Notes: generated by a model not told the origin, from the sequence alone. A DNA stretch of 12,676 bases from CAYUDP01 sp964443725 (GCA_964443725.1 CAYUDP010000017.1:1-12676), one strand, 5' to 3'; shown: positions 1-6,390, counted from the stretch's first letter. Translations and numbers: made by a program.

Positions 1-393
1 CAAAATATCATAGGTGTTGGTTGGATACTTTTTGACAAAAAAACTAAGAATGTGGGGATACATAGAAGAGATTCTAAGGCACCAAGTGATCCAAATATGT
101 GGGACCATTTCGGTGGTGGATTTGAAGATGGGGTAGATAAAAATGAGTTAGATACTTTGAAAAGGGAAATATCAGAGGAGTTGGGTATCATAATTGATGA
201 CGGAAAGATTCACGAACTTAGTCGGGGAAATGGCTCTGTAGTCTACTATATAGATTTTTCCTTTGATGAGTTTTGCCAAATAAAACTTGGAGAGGGGGCG
301 GGAATTGCTTGGATTACTATTGATGGTGCTTTGAGTCTTAGTGATATGACTCCAAAAGCCAGAGAGGTCCTAAGTCTTCTTAAGGAACTATAA
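1..393 (+). CDS. Nudix hydrolase, 5' end outside the window
   Basis: The reading frame is open from base 1 to TAA at 391-393 (130 codons seen), so the true start lies upstream; the GTG at 52 would remove the first beta-strand (GVGWILFD, residues 5-12) and is not a credible start. The Nudix box spans residues 38-63, with a Gly-Gly-Gly run followed by REISEELGI (55-63). This holds the REx2EE core that binds the catalytic metal. The spacing between the glycines and the REx2EE core is one residue longer than in MutT-type boxes. Nudix enzymes hydrolyse nucleoside diphosphates linked to another group, such as oxidised NTPs, NDP-sugars or dinucleotides; the substrate cannot be told from this fragment. 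The stop overlaps the next start as TAATG, so the two genes are probably translationally coupled. Confidence 0.85.
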   Translation, partial: QNIIGVGWILFDKKTKNVGIHRRDSKAPSDPNMWDHFGGGFEDGVDKNELDTLKREISEELGIIIDDGKIHELSRGNGSVVYYIDFSFDEFCQIKLGEGAGIAWITIDGALSLSDMTPKAREVLSLLKEL

Positions 394-812
394 TGGGTAT
401 GAAGATTATTTGTACTATATGCAGTCGAAATAAGGATGAAGCCCCAGGGCTGGTTCCAGCTGTCAAAAGATATACGGGGAAGCATATCCCATTCGCTGAG
501 GCTCTTGCAAAAAAATCTGGCCCCCCTCTATTTTTTCTCTCTGGTAAATATGGTCTTATATCAGGGCAAGAAAATATCCCATATTACGATTACCGTTTAG
601 AAGAAGATCGGTTGGGTGAATTGGTGAAGATTATTGTTGGGCAAATTAGGAAAAACAAAATATCTGAGATTGAGTTCTACTATGAGGATAAACCATCTTG
701 GGTTATTTATAGAAGAGCGATAGAAAGTGCAGCAGAAGAGGCAGGAATAATTTTATTAAATAATAAATTTTTAGAGCCAGCTCTTAATTCAAGTACCCTA
801 AATAAAAGCTAG
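393..812 (+). CDS. Small DUF6884-like protein, coupled to the Nudix gene
   Basis: A 139-residue soluble protein with no signal peptide or membrane helix. It begins with a beta-strand ending in a cysteine (MGMKIICTIC) and carries LSGKYGLI (49-56) and PYYDY (63-67). This arrangement resembles the LSAKYGL-type motif of DUF6884 and, more distantly, YaaA-like proteins. That match is from memory of motif style and is tentative; the biochemical role of DUF6884 is not established. The start at 393 has an AAGGA site at 382-386 with 6-base spacing, lying inside the end of the Nudix gene; a second in-frame ATG at 399 would be spaced less well. The coupling suggests a shared nucleotide or RNA-base related job, which is inference only. 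The TAG stop lies in the left arm of a hairpin shared with the convergent gene. Confidence 0.6.
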   Translation: MGMKIICTICSRNKDEAPGLVPAVKRYTGKHIPFAEALAKKSGPPLFFLSGKYGLISGQENIPYYDYRLEEDRLGELVKIIVGQIRKNKISEIEFYYEDKPSWVIYRRAIESAAEEAGIILLNNKFLEPALNSSTLNKS

Positions 813-830
813 GCACCCGTAGGTGCCTAG
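797..830 (-). terminator. Rho-independent terminator of the cold-shock-domain gene, overlapping both stop codons
   Basis: A perfect 9-bp stem (CTAGGCACC at 809-817 and GGTGCCTAG at 822-830) closes a 4-base loop. Read on the minus strand it is followed by CTTTTATTT (801-809 complement), a good U-tract. On the plus strand no T-run follows, so it works mainly for the minus-strand gene. The plus-strand stop TAG (810-812) sits in one arm and the minus-strand stop TAG (829-827) in the other. Confidence 0.8.
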
Positions 831-1537
831 ACGATGAAGCCGGCAGCTTCTAGAGTATTCCTCATGAAGCCGGCGACAGTTTTCTTTTCTTTTATGTTCT
901 GGGGTGTCCACTTCTGGTATGCCTTGTAGAGGGCTTCGCCTTGCTTGCCGTTTGGAGTGTTTCTGGTGAATTTCTGCAACAGGTCGGCCGTTATTTCACC
1001 GGCCTTGACCCCATCCAAAATTGCATGGAGGAAGTGGTAGTCGAACACCTTAAACAGCTCCTCAACTGTGAGAGGCTCTTCCTCTATACACTTGGGTATA
1101 GCCTCCTTCTTTGGTGCAACCTCTTCTCGTTTCGGAGCCATTGCCAATTGGACAGTTTGGACGACCTCACTCTTTGGCGGTTCGGTTTTTGCTAGGCCTT
1201 CTTCTGATTCGCTAAGCCTCGCCCTACGCCTCATCTCTTTGGCTGTACCTCCGTTTTCGGGGTTGTAAACACCATCCCATTCTATTCGGAAAGCCCAATG
1301 GATTGTGACGGCTCGTCCGTATTTATCGGGTAACAGATCCAAAACAAGCCCATCCCCCTCTTTGGGAGATTTGTTGAGGCCGGTGTCTCGTATGTCATCC
1401 ATGACGAAACCCATAGGACATACTCTTCGCTTGGCATTCATGTGCATGAAGGCCTCGACGTCTGTCCCATCTATTCTGGCGAAACCCCAACCAGAATTTG
1501 GGTTGAATCTCACTACTCTTGCATACTGTGTGGGCAT
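827..1537 (-). CDS. Cold-shock-domain protein with unknown C-terminal region
   Basis: A 236-residue protein. Residues 1-85 look like a cold-shock (OB) fold: ARVVRFNPNSGWGFARI contains an RNP1-like GWGFARI (16-22), and EAFMHM (28-33) matches RNP2 (usual form VFVHFS). Such domains bind single-stranded RNA or DNA and act as RNA chaperones. Residues about 100-150 are a charged, Lys/Glu/Pro-rich linker. Residues about 153-236 form a predicted helical domain (LTVEELFKVFDYHFLHAILD...) that I do not recognise. Free-standing Csp proteins are about 65-75 residues, so this is an extended form. The start at 1537 is supported by GGAGGG (complement of 1543-1548) five bases upstream. The gene is clearly richer in G+C than its neighbours and is oriented against them, which suggests transfer. 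The CSD call is fairly sure; the C-terminal function is unknown. Confidence 0.75.
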   Translation of the reverse strand: MPTQYARVVRFNPNSGWGFARIDGTDVEAFMHMNAKRRVCPMGFVMDDIRDTGLNKSPKEGDGLVLDLLPDKYGRAVTIHWAFRIEWDGVYNPENGGTAKEMRRRARLSESEEGLAKTEPPKSEVVQTVQLAMAPKREEVAPKKEAIPKCIEEEPLTVEELFKVFDYHFLHAILDGVKAGEITADLLQKFTRNTPNGKQGEALYKAYQKWTPQNIKEKKTVAGFMRNTLEAAGFIV

Positions 1538-1542
1538 GGTAT

Positions 1543-1553
1543 CCCTCCGAGGG
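1543..1553 (-). promoter_or_regulatory. Strong Shine-Dalgarno inside a small hairpin (CSD gene)
   Basis: Read on the minus strand, CCCU-CGG-AGGG can form a 4-bp hairpin whose 3' arm overlaps the GGAGGG ribosome-binding site, five bases before the ATG. The Shine-Dalgarno is the clearest in the window. The hairpin is short and its regulatory role is only a suggestion. Confidence 0.55.
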
Positions 1554-1599
1554 GCGAGTTTTTATCCCTATGAAGGGGCCGTGATACATTTCTTATACA

Positions 1600-1628
1600 A
1601 ATAAATCATAGTCTCATTTACCAGTCAA
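1600..1628 (-). promoter_or_regulatory. Likely sigma-70 promoter of the CSD gene
   Basis: On the minus strand TTGACT (1628-1623) is separated by 17 bases from TTTATT (1605-1600). The matches are 5/6 and 4/6 to the consensus -35 and -10 boxes. Transcription would begin near 1593, giving a leader of about 55 bases before the ATG at 1537. Confidence 0.5.
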
Positions 1629-1688
1629 CAAAGGATATATTGTTATTGGGGTATAGATATTATTTAGTTTCTGATTAGCCGAAAGCCA

Positions 1689-1718
1689 ATCGATTGTATG
1701 ACTAGGAATACAATTGAT
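1689..1718. promoter_or_regulatory. Imperfect dyad overlapping the putative promoter of the dehydrogenase gene
   Basis: ATCGATTGTAT (1689-1699) and ATACAATTGAT (1708-1718) are inverted repeats with one G-T mismatch and an 8-base spacer. CAATCGATTG (1688-1697 region) is itself a palindrome. The right arm overlaps TTGATA (1714-1719), a 5/6 match to a -35 box, with TAAATT 17 bases later (1737-1742). That promoter would give a leaderless or nearly leaderless transcript starting close to the ATG at 1749. It could be an operator; this is inference. Confidence 0.35.
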
Positions 1719-1748
1719 ATCTAATGTTTAGTATGATAAATTCGATAT

Positions 1749-2597
1749 ATGTTAGACACTAACTCAAAAATTGGTTTCATTGGTCAGGGGTGGATAGGTA
1801 AGAATTATGCTGATGATTTTGAAAGACGTGGTTTTAAGATTGTAAGGTATTCTTTAGATAAAAATTATTTACCAAATAAGGATTTGATAAAAGAATGTGA
1901 TTTAGTTTTTATTGCAGTTCCAACACCTTCGACTCCAAATGGGTTCAATCCGTCTATTGTAGAAGAAGGGCTCTCATTGGTTGGTGAAAATAAAGTCGCA
2001 GTTATTAAATCTACCATTGTCCCTGGGACCACCTCAAAATTTAAAGTTTTATATCCTAATATAAAAATATTTTATTCTCCTGAGTTTTTAAGTGAGGCTA
2101 CGGCAAAATTTGATGTGGAGAATCCATTTTCAAATATTATCGGAGTCTCATCTGACTTAGATGAGGATCTACAGATAGCAAGGGATCTTTTGAAGATTTT
2201 TCCCAAAGCACCTTTCGAGCTTATATGTAAAAGTACTGAAGCGGAGATGATCAAATATTCTCATAATTTAAATGGATATTTTCAAATTGTCATGTTTAAC
2301 CTAATGTATGATGTGGCCAAAACATTGGAGTGTGATTGGGGTGTAATAAAAGATGCTATCAAAAATGATCCAATGATGAATGGCCAGTATTCCGATCCTA
2401 TACACAAAAGTGGCCGTGGAGCTGGAGGAGGGTGTTTTGTTAAAGATATGGCCGCGTTTAGAGAAAGATACGAGGATTTATTTCCAGATGATAAAGAAGG
2501 TATTCATGTATTGAAGTCTCTTGAGACAAAAAATATTAAGCTTTTGAAAGAAAGCAACAAAGACCTGTCTATAGTTAGTGATGTATACGGCGATTAA
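1749..2597 (+). CDS. UDP-glucose/GDP-mannose dehydrogenase-like protein, short form
   Basis: A 282-residue member of the nucleotide-sugar dehydrogenase family, which oxidises the C6 hydroxyl of NDP-sugars to a carboxylate with 2 NAD+. Seen in order: the dinucleotide-binding loop GQGWIG (12-17), FIAVPTP (54-60), KSTIVPGTT (87-95), SPEFLSEATAKFD (110-122), the central helix with TEAEMIKYSHN (catalytic-type Lys169 and Asn173), and GGGCFVKD (226-233) with the expected nucleophile Cys229. The protein ends about 50 residues after Cys229, so the C-terminal nucleotide-binding domain of the usual 400-450 residue enzymes is absent. No frameshifted remainder is visible after the stop. Catalytic residues are kept, so it may be active on an unusual or smaller substrate, or need a partner. 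No glycosyltransferase or other sugar gene is adjacent. No Shine-Dalgarno is seen. Confidence 0.8.
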   Translation: MLDTNSKIGFIGQGWIGKNYADDFERRGFKIVRYSLDKNYLPNKDLIKECDLVFIAVPTPSTPNGFNPSIVEEGLSLVGENKVAVIKSTIVPGTTSKFKVLYPNIKIFYSPEFLSEATAKFDVENPFSNIIGVSSDLDEDLQIARDLLKIFPKAPFELICKSTEAEMIKYSHNLNGYFQIVMFNLMYDVAKTLECDWGVIKDAIKNDPMMNGQYSDPIHKSGRGAGGGCFVKDMAAFRERYEDLFPDDKEGIHVLKSLETKNIKLLKESNKDLSIVSDVYGD

Positions 2598-2620
2598 AAT
2601 CTAGTTTACTAAGTTTTGTT

Positions 2621-2641
2621 AATATCCCCCGATATTTATTT
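2621..2641 (+). terminator. Weak A/T hairpin between dehydrogenase and flavoprotein genes
   Basis: AATATC (2621-2626) and GATATT (2631-2636) close a CCCC loop, followed by TATTT directly before the ATG at 2642. The stem is short and A/T-rich, so it is at best a weak terminator; it could instead affect translation start of the next gene. Confidence 0.3.
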
Positions 2642-3901
2642 ATGCTTCGTGAAGAAAAAATCTATGATCTTATTGTAGTCGGGGGTGGACCATCTGGGCT
2701 CATGGCTGCTGGGCGAGCTGCAGAGCGTGGAAAGAAAGTCCTTGTTTTAGAAAAAAATGCCAAATTAGGTGAGAAATTAAAAATTACTGGTGGGGGGCGG
2801 TGTAATATAACAAACGCCGAAGATGATATTAGAGTTTTGTTAAAAGCTTATGGGAAAGCAGAACAATATCTTTATTCCGCTTTTTCTCAATTTGGAGTTA
2901 AGGATACTTTCAATTTTTTTGAATCAAGGGGTTTACCACTTGTCGTTCAGGCAAGAAAAAGGGCCTTCCCAAGTACTGAAAAAGCTATAGACGTTTTTAA
3001 TGTTTTAGAGAAATATATGAAGAAGGGAAAGGTGATTGTGAAAACAGGTTCTCCTGTCACAAAAGTATCCGGTAATAAACAAGAGGGAGTGACAGCTGTA
3101 TATTCTCTTAAGACTGCATACAAAGCCAAAGAATATTTATTTGCGACGGGAAGCTTATCTCACCCAGAAACCGGTTCAACTGGAGATGGGCTTAAATGGT
3201 TGAGTGATTTGGGGCACACTGTTTCAAAGCCGACGCCCACTATAGTCCCACTCTCGGTAAAAGAAAGATGGAGTAAGGAGCTCTCGGGGGTGTCTCTATC
3301 TTTTATGAAGATAAATTTTTATCTTGACGGTAAGAAGTCTTTTTCTAAAACAGGTAAAATTTTGTTCACCCACTTTGGTCTATCAGGACCACTTATACTA
3401 AATAGCGCCCACTTGGTAAAAGGACTTCTCCAAGGTGGGTTAGTGACAGCAACTATAGACGCATACCCTCACACAGATTTGGGAGCACTCGAGAAGGATA
3501 TAATAAAAATATTTGATAATAATAAAAATAAAATCTTGAAAAATCTGGTACCCGACTTTGTTCCTCATGGGACAAGTAGGGGGATAATAAAACTTCTAGA
3601 AGACAAAGTAGATTTTGATAAACAGGTTAATCTAGTTTCAAAGGAAGAAAGAAAAGAAATTGTAAGAACATTAAAAGCTCTTCCGCTCACAATAACGGGG
3701 CTTATGGGGTTCGATAGAGCGGTTGTTGCAGATGGGGGTGTTGCACTTGATGAGATAGACATGAGAACAATGAGGTCAAAAATTATTCCGAATTTATTTA
3801 TTACTGGCGATCTACTGAATATAAAAAGACCATCTGGCGGTTATTCATTGCAATTGTGTTGGACTACTGGCTATGTTGCAGGCAATAGTGTATCAGAATA
3901 G
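2642..3901 (+). CDS. HI0933/BaiN-type NAD(P)/FAD-dependent oxidoreductase
   Basis: A 419-residue flavoprotein of normal family length. The N-terminal Rossmann motif is IVVGGGPSGLMAA (11-23), with an acidic Glu37 in VLVLEKN for the FAD ribose. The family signature KITGGGRCNITN (47-58) follows, and ATGSLSHPETGSTGDG (168-183) is the second nucleotide-associated segment. The C-terminus ITGDLLNIKRPSGGYSLQ (387-404) corresponds to the GE-LD-TGGYN-Q signature, with D and N replacing the usual E and D. The family includes YhiN/HI0933, whose substrate is not settled, and BaiN of gut clostridia; neither function should be transferred here. No membrane helix is seen. The next gene follows after two bases, so they are probably co-transcribed. 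No Shine-Dalgarno is visible before 2642. Confidence 0.88.
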   Translation: MLREEKIYDLIVVGGGPSGLMAAGRAAERGKKVLVLEKNAKLGEKLKITGGGRCNITNAEDDIRVLLKAYGKAEQYLYSAFSQFGVKDTFNFFESRGLPLVVQARKRAFPSTEKAIDVFNVLEKYMKKGKVIVKTGSPVTKVSGNKQEGVTAVYSLKTAYKAKEYLFATGSLSHPETGSTGDGLKWLSDLGHTVSKPTPTIVPLSVKERWSKELSGVSLSFMKINFYLDGKKSFSKTGKILFTHFGLSGPLILNSAHLVKGLLQGGLVTATIDAYPHTDLGALEKDIIKIFDNNKNKILKNLVPDFVPHGTSRGIIKLLEDKVDFDKQVNLVSKEERKEIVRTLKALPLTITGLMGFDRAVVADGGVALDEIDMRTMRSKIIPNLFITGDLLNIKRPSGGYSLQLCWTTGYVAGNSVSE

Positions 3902-3903
3902 AT

Positions 3904-4161
3904 ATGTACTTTGTGTATTTACTTATTTGTAAAGATGGGAGTATTTATACAGGTATTACAACTGATGTTGAAAGGAGGTTTAAAGAGCATAAATCTGGTA
4001 TCGGGAGTAGCTATACACGATCAAGGGGTGTAGTGAGGATTGCTTATTCCGAACTTCATAAAGATAGAGCCCAAGCCCTAAGGCGTGAGGCCGAAATAAA
4101 AAAGTGGCCAAAATCGAAGAAAATAAAATTAATCGGTGAGCCCAGATTGACAAAATCCTAA
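3904..4161 (+). CDS. GIY-YIG domain mini-nuclease (UPF0213/YhbQ-like)
   Basis: An 85-residue protein made of a single GIY-YIG domain. FVYLL (3-7) and IYTGI (14-18) are the paired strands carrying the GIY and YIG tyrosines (Tyr5, Tyr15). TTDVERRFKEH (19-29) supplies the catalytic-type arginine, YTRSR (37-41) is typical of the YhbQ branch, and RREAEIKKW (60-68) supplies the metal-binding-type Glu62. Length and motifs match stand-alone UPF0213 proteins, which are widespread and sometimes linked to DNA repair; the role here is unknown. It starts two bases after the flavoprotein stop and has no promoter of its own. It is also unlike homing endonucleases, since no DNA-binding extension is present. 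Confidence 0.9.
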   Translation: MYFVYLLICKDGSIYTGITTDVERRFKEHKSGIGSSYTRSRGVVRIAYSELHKDRAQALRREAEIKKWPKSKKIKLIGEPRLTKS

Positions 4162-4228
4162 ATATAGGATATTATGTTGGTATTAACTTAATCTCTACGG
4201 TTTTCGTTTATTGCCCCAATAGGCATCT

Positions 4229-4298
4229 TTAAAACCTCTCGAGACATTCTAGTCACAACTTTATTATAAGCACTAGAGAGGTTATAGATCGGAAGATC
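4229..4298 (+). promoter_or_regulatory. Structured leader or operator region upstream of the helicase gene
   Basis: The 154-base gap 4162-4315 holds nested inverted repeats. AACCTC pairs with GAGGTT at the outer ends (around 4233 and 4277), and TCTAGT pairs with ACTAGA inside (around 4248 and 4271). A TATAAG -10-like box (4265-4270) lies in the loop. AGATC-GGAA-GATCT (4286-4299 region) follows, a hairpin with a GNRA-type loop. Either transcription starts within this region and the last hairpin is in the mRNA leader, or the repeats are protein-binding sites. No good -35 box or Shine-Dalgarno was found. Confidence 0.35.
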
Positions 4299-4315
4299 TT
4301 AATAAAAAGATTGCT

Positions 4316-5536
4316 ATGTATAACAAGCCAACATTTGGCGGGCAAAGAGCTCGCGGTTCATTTCGTAGACCTTCAGCAAGAGGAGGTTTTCAAGGTGGGC
4401 GTTTTAATAACAGGAAAAGAAATATAAAAGGGGAAGATATAAGTATCTCAAGATTTATAAACAAAGCTGTACCTCAAAACATTGAGGAAAAATTTGTTCC
4501 CAAGCACAAATTTACTGACTTTGATATAGATGAATCTTTAAAGAGAGCGATTCTTGATAGAGAATATACCACTCCGACACCTATTCAAGATCAGTCTATT
4601 CCAAAGGTTATAGAGGGTCGGGATATACTTGGTATTGCAAATACTGGCACCGGAAAGACGGGGGCCTTTTTGATACCTTTAATAAATAAAGTTATAAAAA
4701 ATCCAACCGAACAAGTCTTGATTATTGTTCCCACAAGAGAACTTGCAATACAGGTTGACCAAGAGCTGAAAGAGTTTACACATAAGATGAAAATATACTC
4801 AGTGTGTGTGGTTGGTGGAATGAATATTGGGAAACAAATATCTCAATTGAGGTATCAGTATAATTTCATAATTGGCACCCCCGGGAGATTGAAAGACCTA
4901 GTTGATAGGAAAAAAATATTTTTGGATGAATTTGCAACAGTTGTTCTGGACGAAGCAGACCGCATGCTTGATATGGGATTTGTGAATGAAATGAGGGCTG
5001 TTATGAGCCAAATGCCCAAGCAGAGACAAACACTATTTTTCTCTGCTACACTTTCTCCAACTATAGAAAAATTGATTAATGAGTTTTTGGATGACCCAGT
5101 TCGTATCTCGGTAAAGAAGGGGAATACTTCAAAAAACGTCGATCAGGACATTGTGAAAATAAAACATGGTGAAAACAAACTTGAAGTACTGCAAAGGCTT
5201 CTATCTCAAAACGATTTCAGTAAGGTGCTTATTTTCGGGAAGACAAAACATGGAGTAGAGAGGCTTTCTTCTATGTTGAGTGAAAAAGGATTCAAAGCTG
5301 AATCAATTCACGGTAATAAGAATCACACTCAAAGACAGAGGGCATTATCTAAGTTTAAACAAAATCATGTTCAGGTTCTTGTTGCTACGGACGTAGCTGC
5401 CCGTGGTTTGGATATACCAGATGTCACTCATGTAATAAATTACGAATTGCCACAGACGTATGATGATTATGTGCACCGTATAGGAAGAACTGGCAGAGGA
5501 GACAAAATGGGTAAAGCACTAACTTTTGTTGAGTAA
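4316..5536 (+). CDS. DEAD-box ATP-dependent RNA helicase with Arg/Gly-rich N-tail
   Basis: A 406-residue helicase that uses ATP to unwind or remodel RNA, for example in ribosome assembly or mRNA turnover. All core motifs are visible: Q-motif region with TPIQ (88-91), motif I ANTGTGKT (108-115), Ia PTRELA (139-144), Ib TPGR (188-191), II DEAD (212-215), III SAT (243-245), V ATDVAARGLDI (357-367) and VI HRIGRTGRG (387-395). The protein ends 11 residues after motif VI, so no C-terminal RNA-binding domain exists. Instead residues 1-40 are rich in Arg, Gly, Phe and Asn (RARGSFRRPSARGGFQGGRF), an RGG-like, probably disordered RNA-binding tail. Bacterial relatives such as RhlE usually carry such tails at the C-terminus. 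The next gene begins one base after the stop. Confidence 0.96.
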   Translation: MYNKPTFGGQRARGSFRRPSARGGFQGGRFNNRKRNIKGEDISISRFINKAVPQNIEEKFVPKHKFTDFDIDESLKRAILDREYTTPTPIQDQSIPKVIEGRDILGIANTGTGKTGAFLIPLINKVIKNPTEQVLIIVPTRELAIQVDQELKEFTHKMKIYSVCVVGGMNIGKQISQLRYQYNFIIGTPGRLKDLVDRKKIFLDEFATVVLDEADRMLDMGFVNEMRAVMSQMPKQRQTLFFSATLSPTIEKLINEFLDDPVRISVKKGNTSKNVDQDIVKIKHGENKLEVLQRLLSQNDFSKVLIFGKTKHGVERLSSMLSEKGFKAESIHGNKNHTQRQRALSKFKQNHVQVLVATDVAARGLDIPDVTHVINYELPQTYDDYVHRIGRTGRGDKMGKALTFVE

Positions 5537-5537
5537 T

Positions 5538-5732
5538 ATGAAAAAGACAATTGAAAGTCCAAAGACAAAAAATACACCAGTAAAGAGGGCTGTAAATCAG
5601 CCTGGGGGTTGGATGTTTAAACCACTTAAAAGCACTGTTATAACTTGTAAGTGTGGCAACAAGTATATTGTCACTCGTTTGAATCAAACAGAATGTGTTG
5701 ACTGTTCGTTCCATAAGCCAGTTTCTCGCTAA
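5538..5732 (+). CDS. Small zinc-ribbon protein coupled to the helicase gene
   Basis: A 64-residue basic protein starting at ATG 5538, one base after the helicase TAA; a TTG at 5526 would overlap the helicase and is less likely. Residues 1-35 are Lys/Pro/Thr-rich and probably flexible. Residues 36-56 form a zinc-ribbon-like unit with Cys37, Cys39, Cys53 and Cys56 in the pattern CxC-x13-CxxC. The family is not recognised. Tight linkage to a DEAD-box helicase lacking its own C-terminal RNA-binding domain suggests an RNA- or ribosome-binding partner, which is inference. A terminator follows, so the pair forms a two-gene operon. Confidence 0.7.
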   Translation: MKKTIESPKTKNTPVKRAVNQPGGWMFKPLKSTVITCKCGNKYIVTRLNQTECVDCSFHKPVSR

Positions 5733-5761
5733 CGATTTTTCTTATTTATTTTACGCGGTTG

Positions 5762-5782
5762 CCTATTGGGAATAGGTTTTTT
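5762..5782 (+). terminator. Rho-independent terminator after the helicase operon
   Basis: CCTATT (5762-5767) and AATAGG (5771-5776) close a GGG loop and are followed by six T (5777-5782). The stem is only 6 bp (7 with a G-T pair) but the T-run is directly adjacent. Confidence 0.7.
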
Positions 5783-5783
5783 G

Positions 5784-5792
5784 TGGTAGAAT
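5784..5792 (+). promoter_or_regulatory. Extended -10 promoter of the DUF2231/DUF5666 operon
   Basis: TGGTAGAAT reads as an extended -10 (TGn followed by TAGAAT, 5/6 match). No good -35 box is placed at 17 bases, as that stretch is occupied by the terminator; TTGGGA at 5766 gives a 15-base spacer. Transcription would begin near 5799, 15 bases before the ATG at 5814. Confidence 0.45.
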
Positions 5793-5813
5793 CACGAAAA
5801 TAATAATAAATAT

Positions 5814-6386
5814 ATGCAAACATCACTTGAAATTTTAAAGGCTTATTATCTCTATCCAGTTCTAGTTCATTTCCCAATTGCTCTTTTGTCACTTTATGTT
5901 GGCTTTGAACTGGTAAGATTTAAAGTAGTGACAAATAATAGTTGGTGGTTTTTTGTTAAAGCTGCCTTGGTTTTGTTCGGAACATTTTTCCAACTTTTAA
6001 CCACGATATCTTTCTATTTTTTCTCGATGAATATAGTAAACGCCAAAACTCCTATACAGTTTGTAAAAATAATTCACACCTATGAGTTATACATGATTAT
6101 CACTCTTGTTGTGTTTATGATTTTGTCAGTTGGGTATAAAGTCTCTTTTATTGATAAAAATTTAATATTCATGAATCTAAAGAATACTAAGTTTTGGAAT
6201 TTCTTCAGGGGTGTCTCAAGAGAGATTTTGAATTCCTATGTGACTATTATTTTAGCTATTACGGGGTTCTTCACTCTTCTGGTTGCAAGTTCTATCGGAT
6301 CATATATTAACTATGGGGGTAATATTGCTGACCCGGTTACTTATGGTGTTATGAATATGGTAATGCCAGGCAATCAAATAAGGTAA
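5814..6386 (+). CDS. Four-helix membrane protein, DUF2231-like
   Basis: A 190-residue integral membrane protein with hydrophobic segments at about 15-37, 46-72, 88-108 and 141-162. The first carries YPVLVHFPIALLSLYVGFEL, close to the DUF2231 signature (His, then FPIAL), and a second conserved-type His (His88, in IIHTYELYMI) begins helix 3. DUF2231 proteins are often near cytochrome or haem genes, and paired histidines in helices can bind haem, but function is not established and no redox chain genes are seen here. The fit to the family is by motif and topology. No Shine-Dalgarno is visible. The stop is four bases before the next start, whose Shine-Dalgarno overlaps this gene's end, so the two are an operon. 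Confidence 0.65.
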   Translation: MQTSLEILKAYYLYPVLVHFPIALLSLYVGFELVRFKVVTNNSWWFFVKAALVLFGTFFQLLTTISFYFFSMNIVNAKTPIQFVKIIHTYELYMIITLVVFMILSVGYKVSFIDKNLIFMNLKNTKFWNFFRGVSREILNSYVTIILAITGFFTLLVASSIGSYINYGGNIADPVTYGVMNMVMPGNQIR

Positions 6387-6390
6387 AACT

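Noticed and set aside
941..1604. Plus-strand open frames at 941-1195, 1068-1268 and 1305-1604
   Set aside because: They lie opposite the well-supported cold-shock-domain gene, have no Shine-Dalgarno or recognisable motifs, and are explained by its higher G+C content.
2598..2641. Remnant of the missing C-terminal domain of the dehydrogenase
   Set aside because: Only 44 bases lie before the next gene, and nothing like a nucleotide-binding domain appears in another frame.
3904..4161. Homing endonuclease or mobile element based on the GIY-YIG domain
   Set aside because: Single 85-residue domain with UPF0213-type motifs, no DNA-binding extension, no intron or flanking repeats.
5424..5714. Minus-strand frame antisense to the helicase end and zinc-ribbon gene
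   Set aside because: No family resemblance, while both plus-strand genes show clear motifs.
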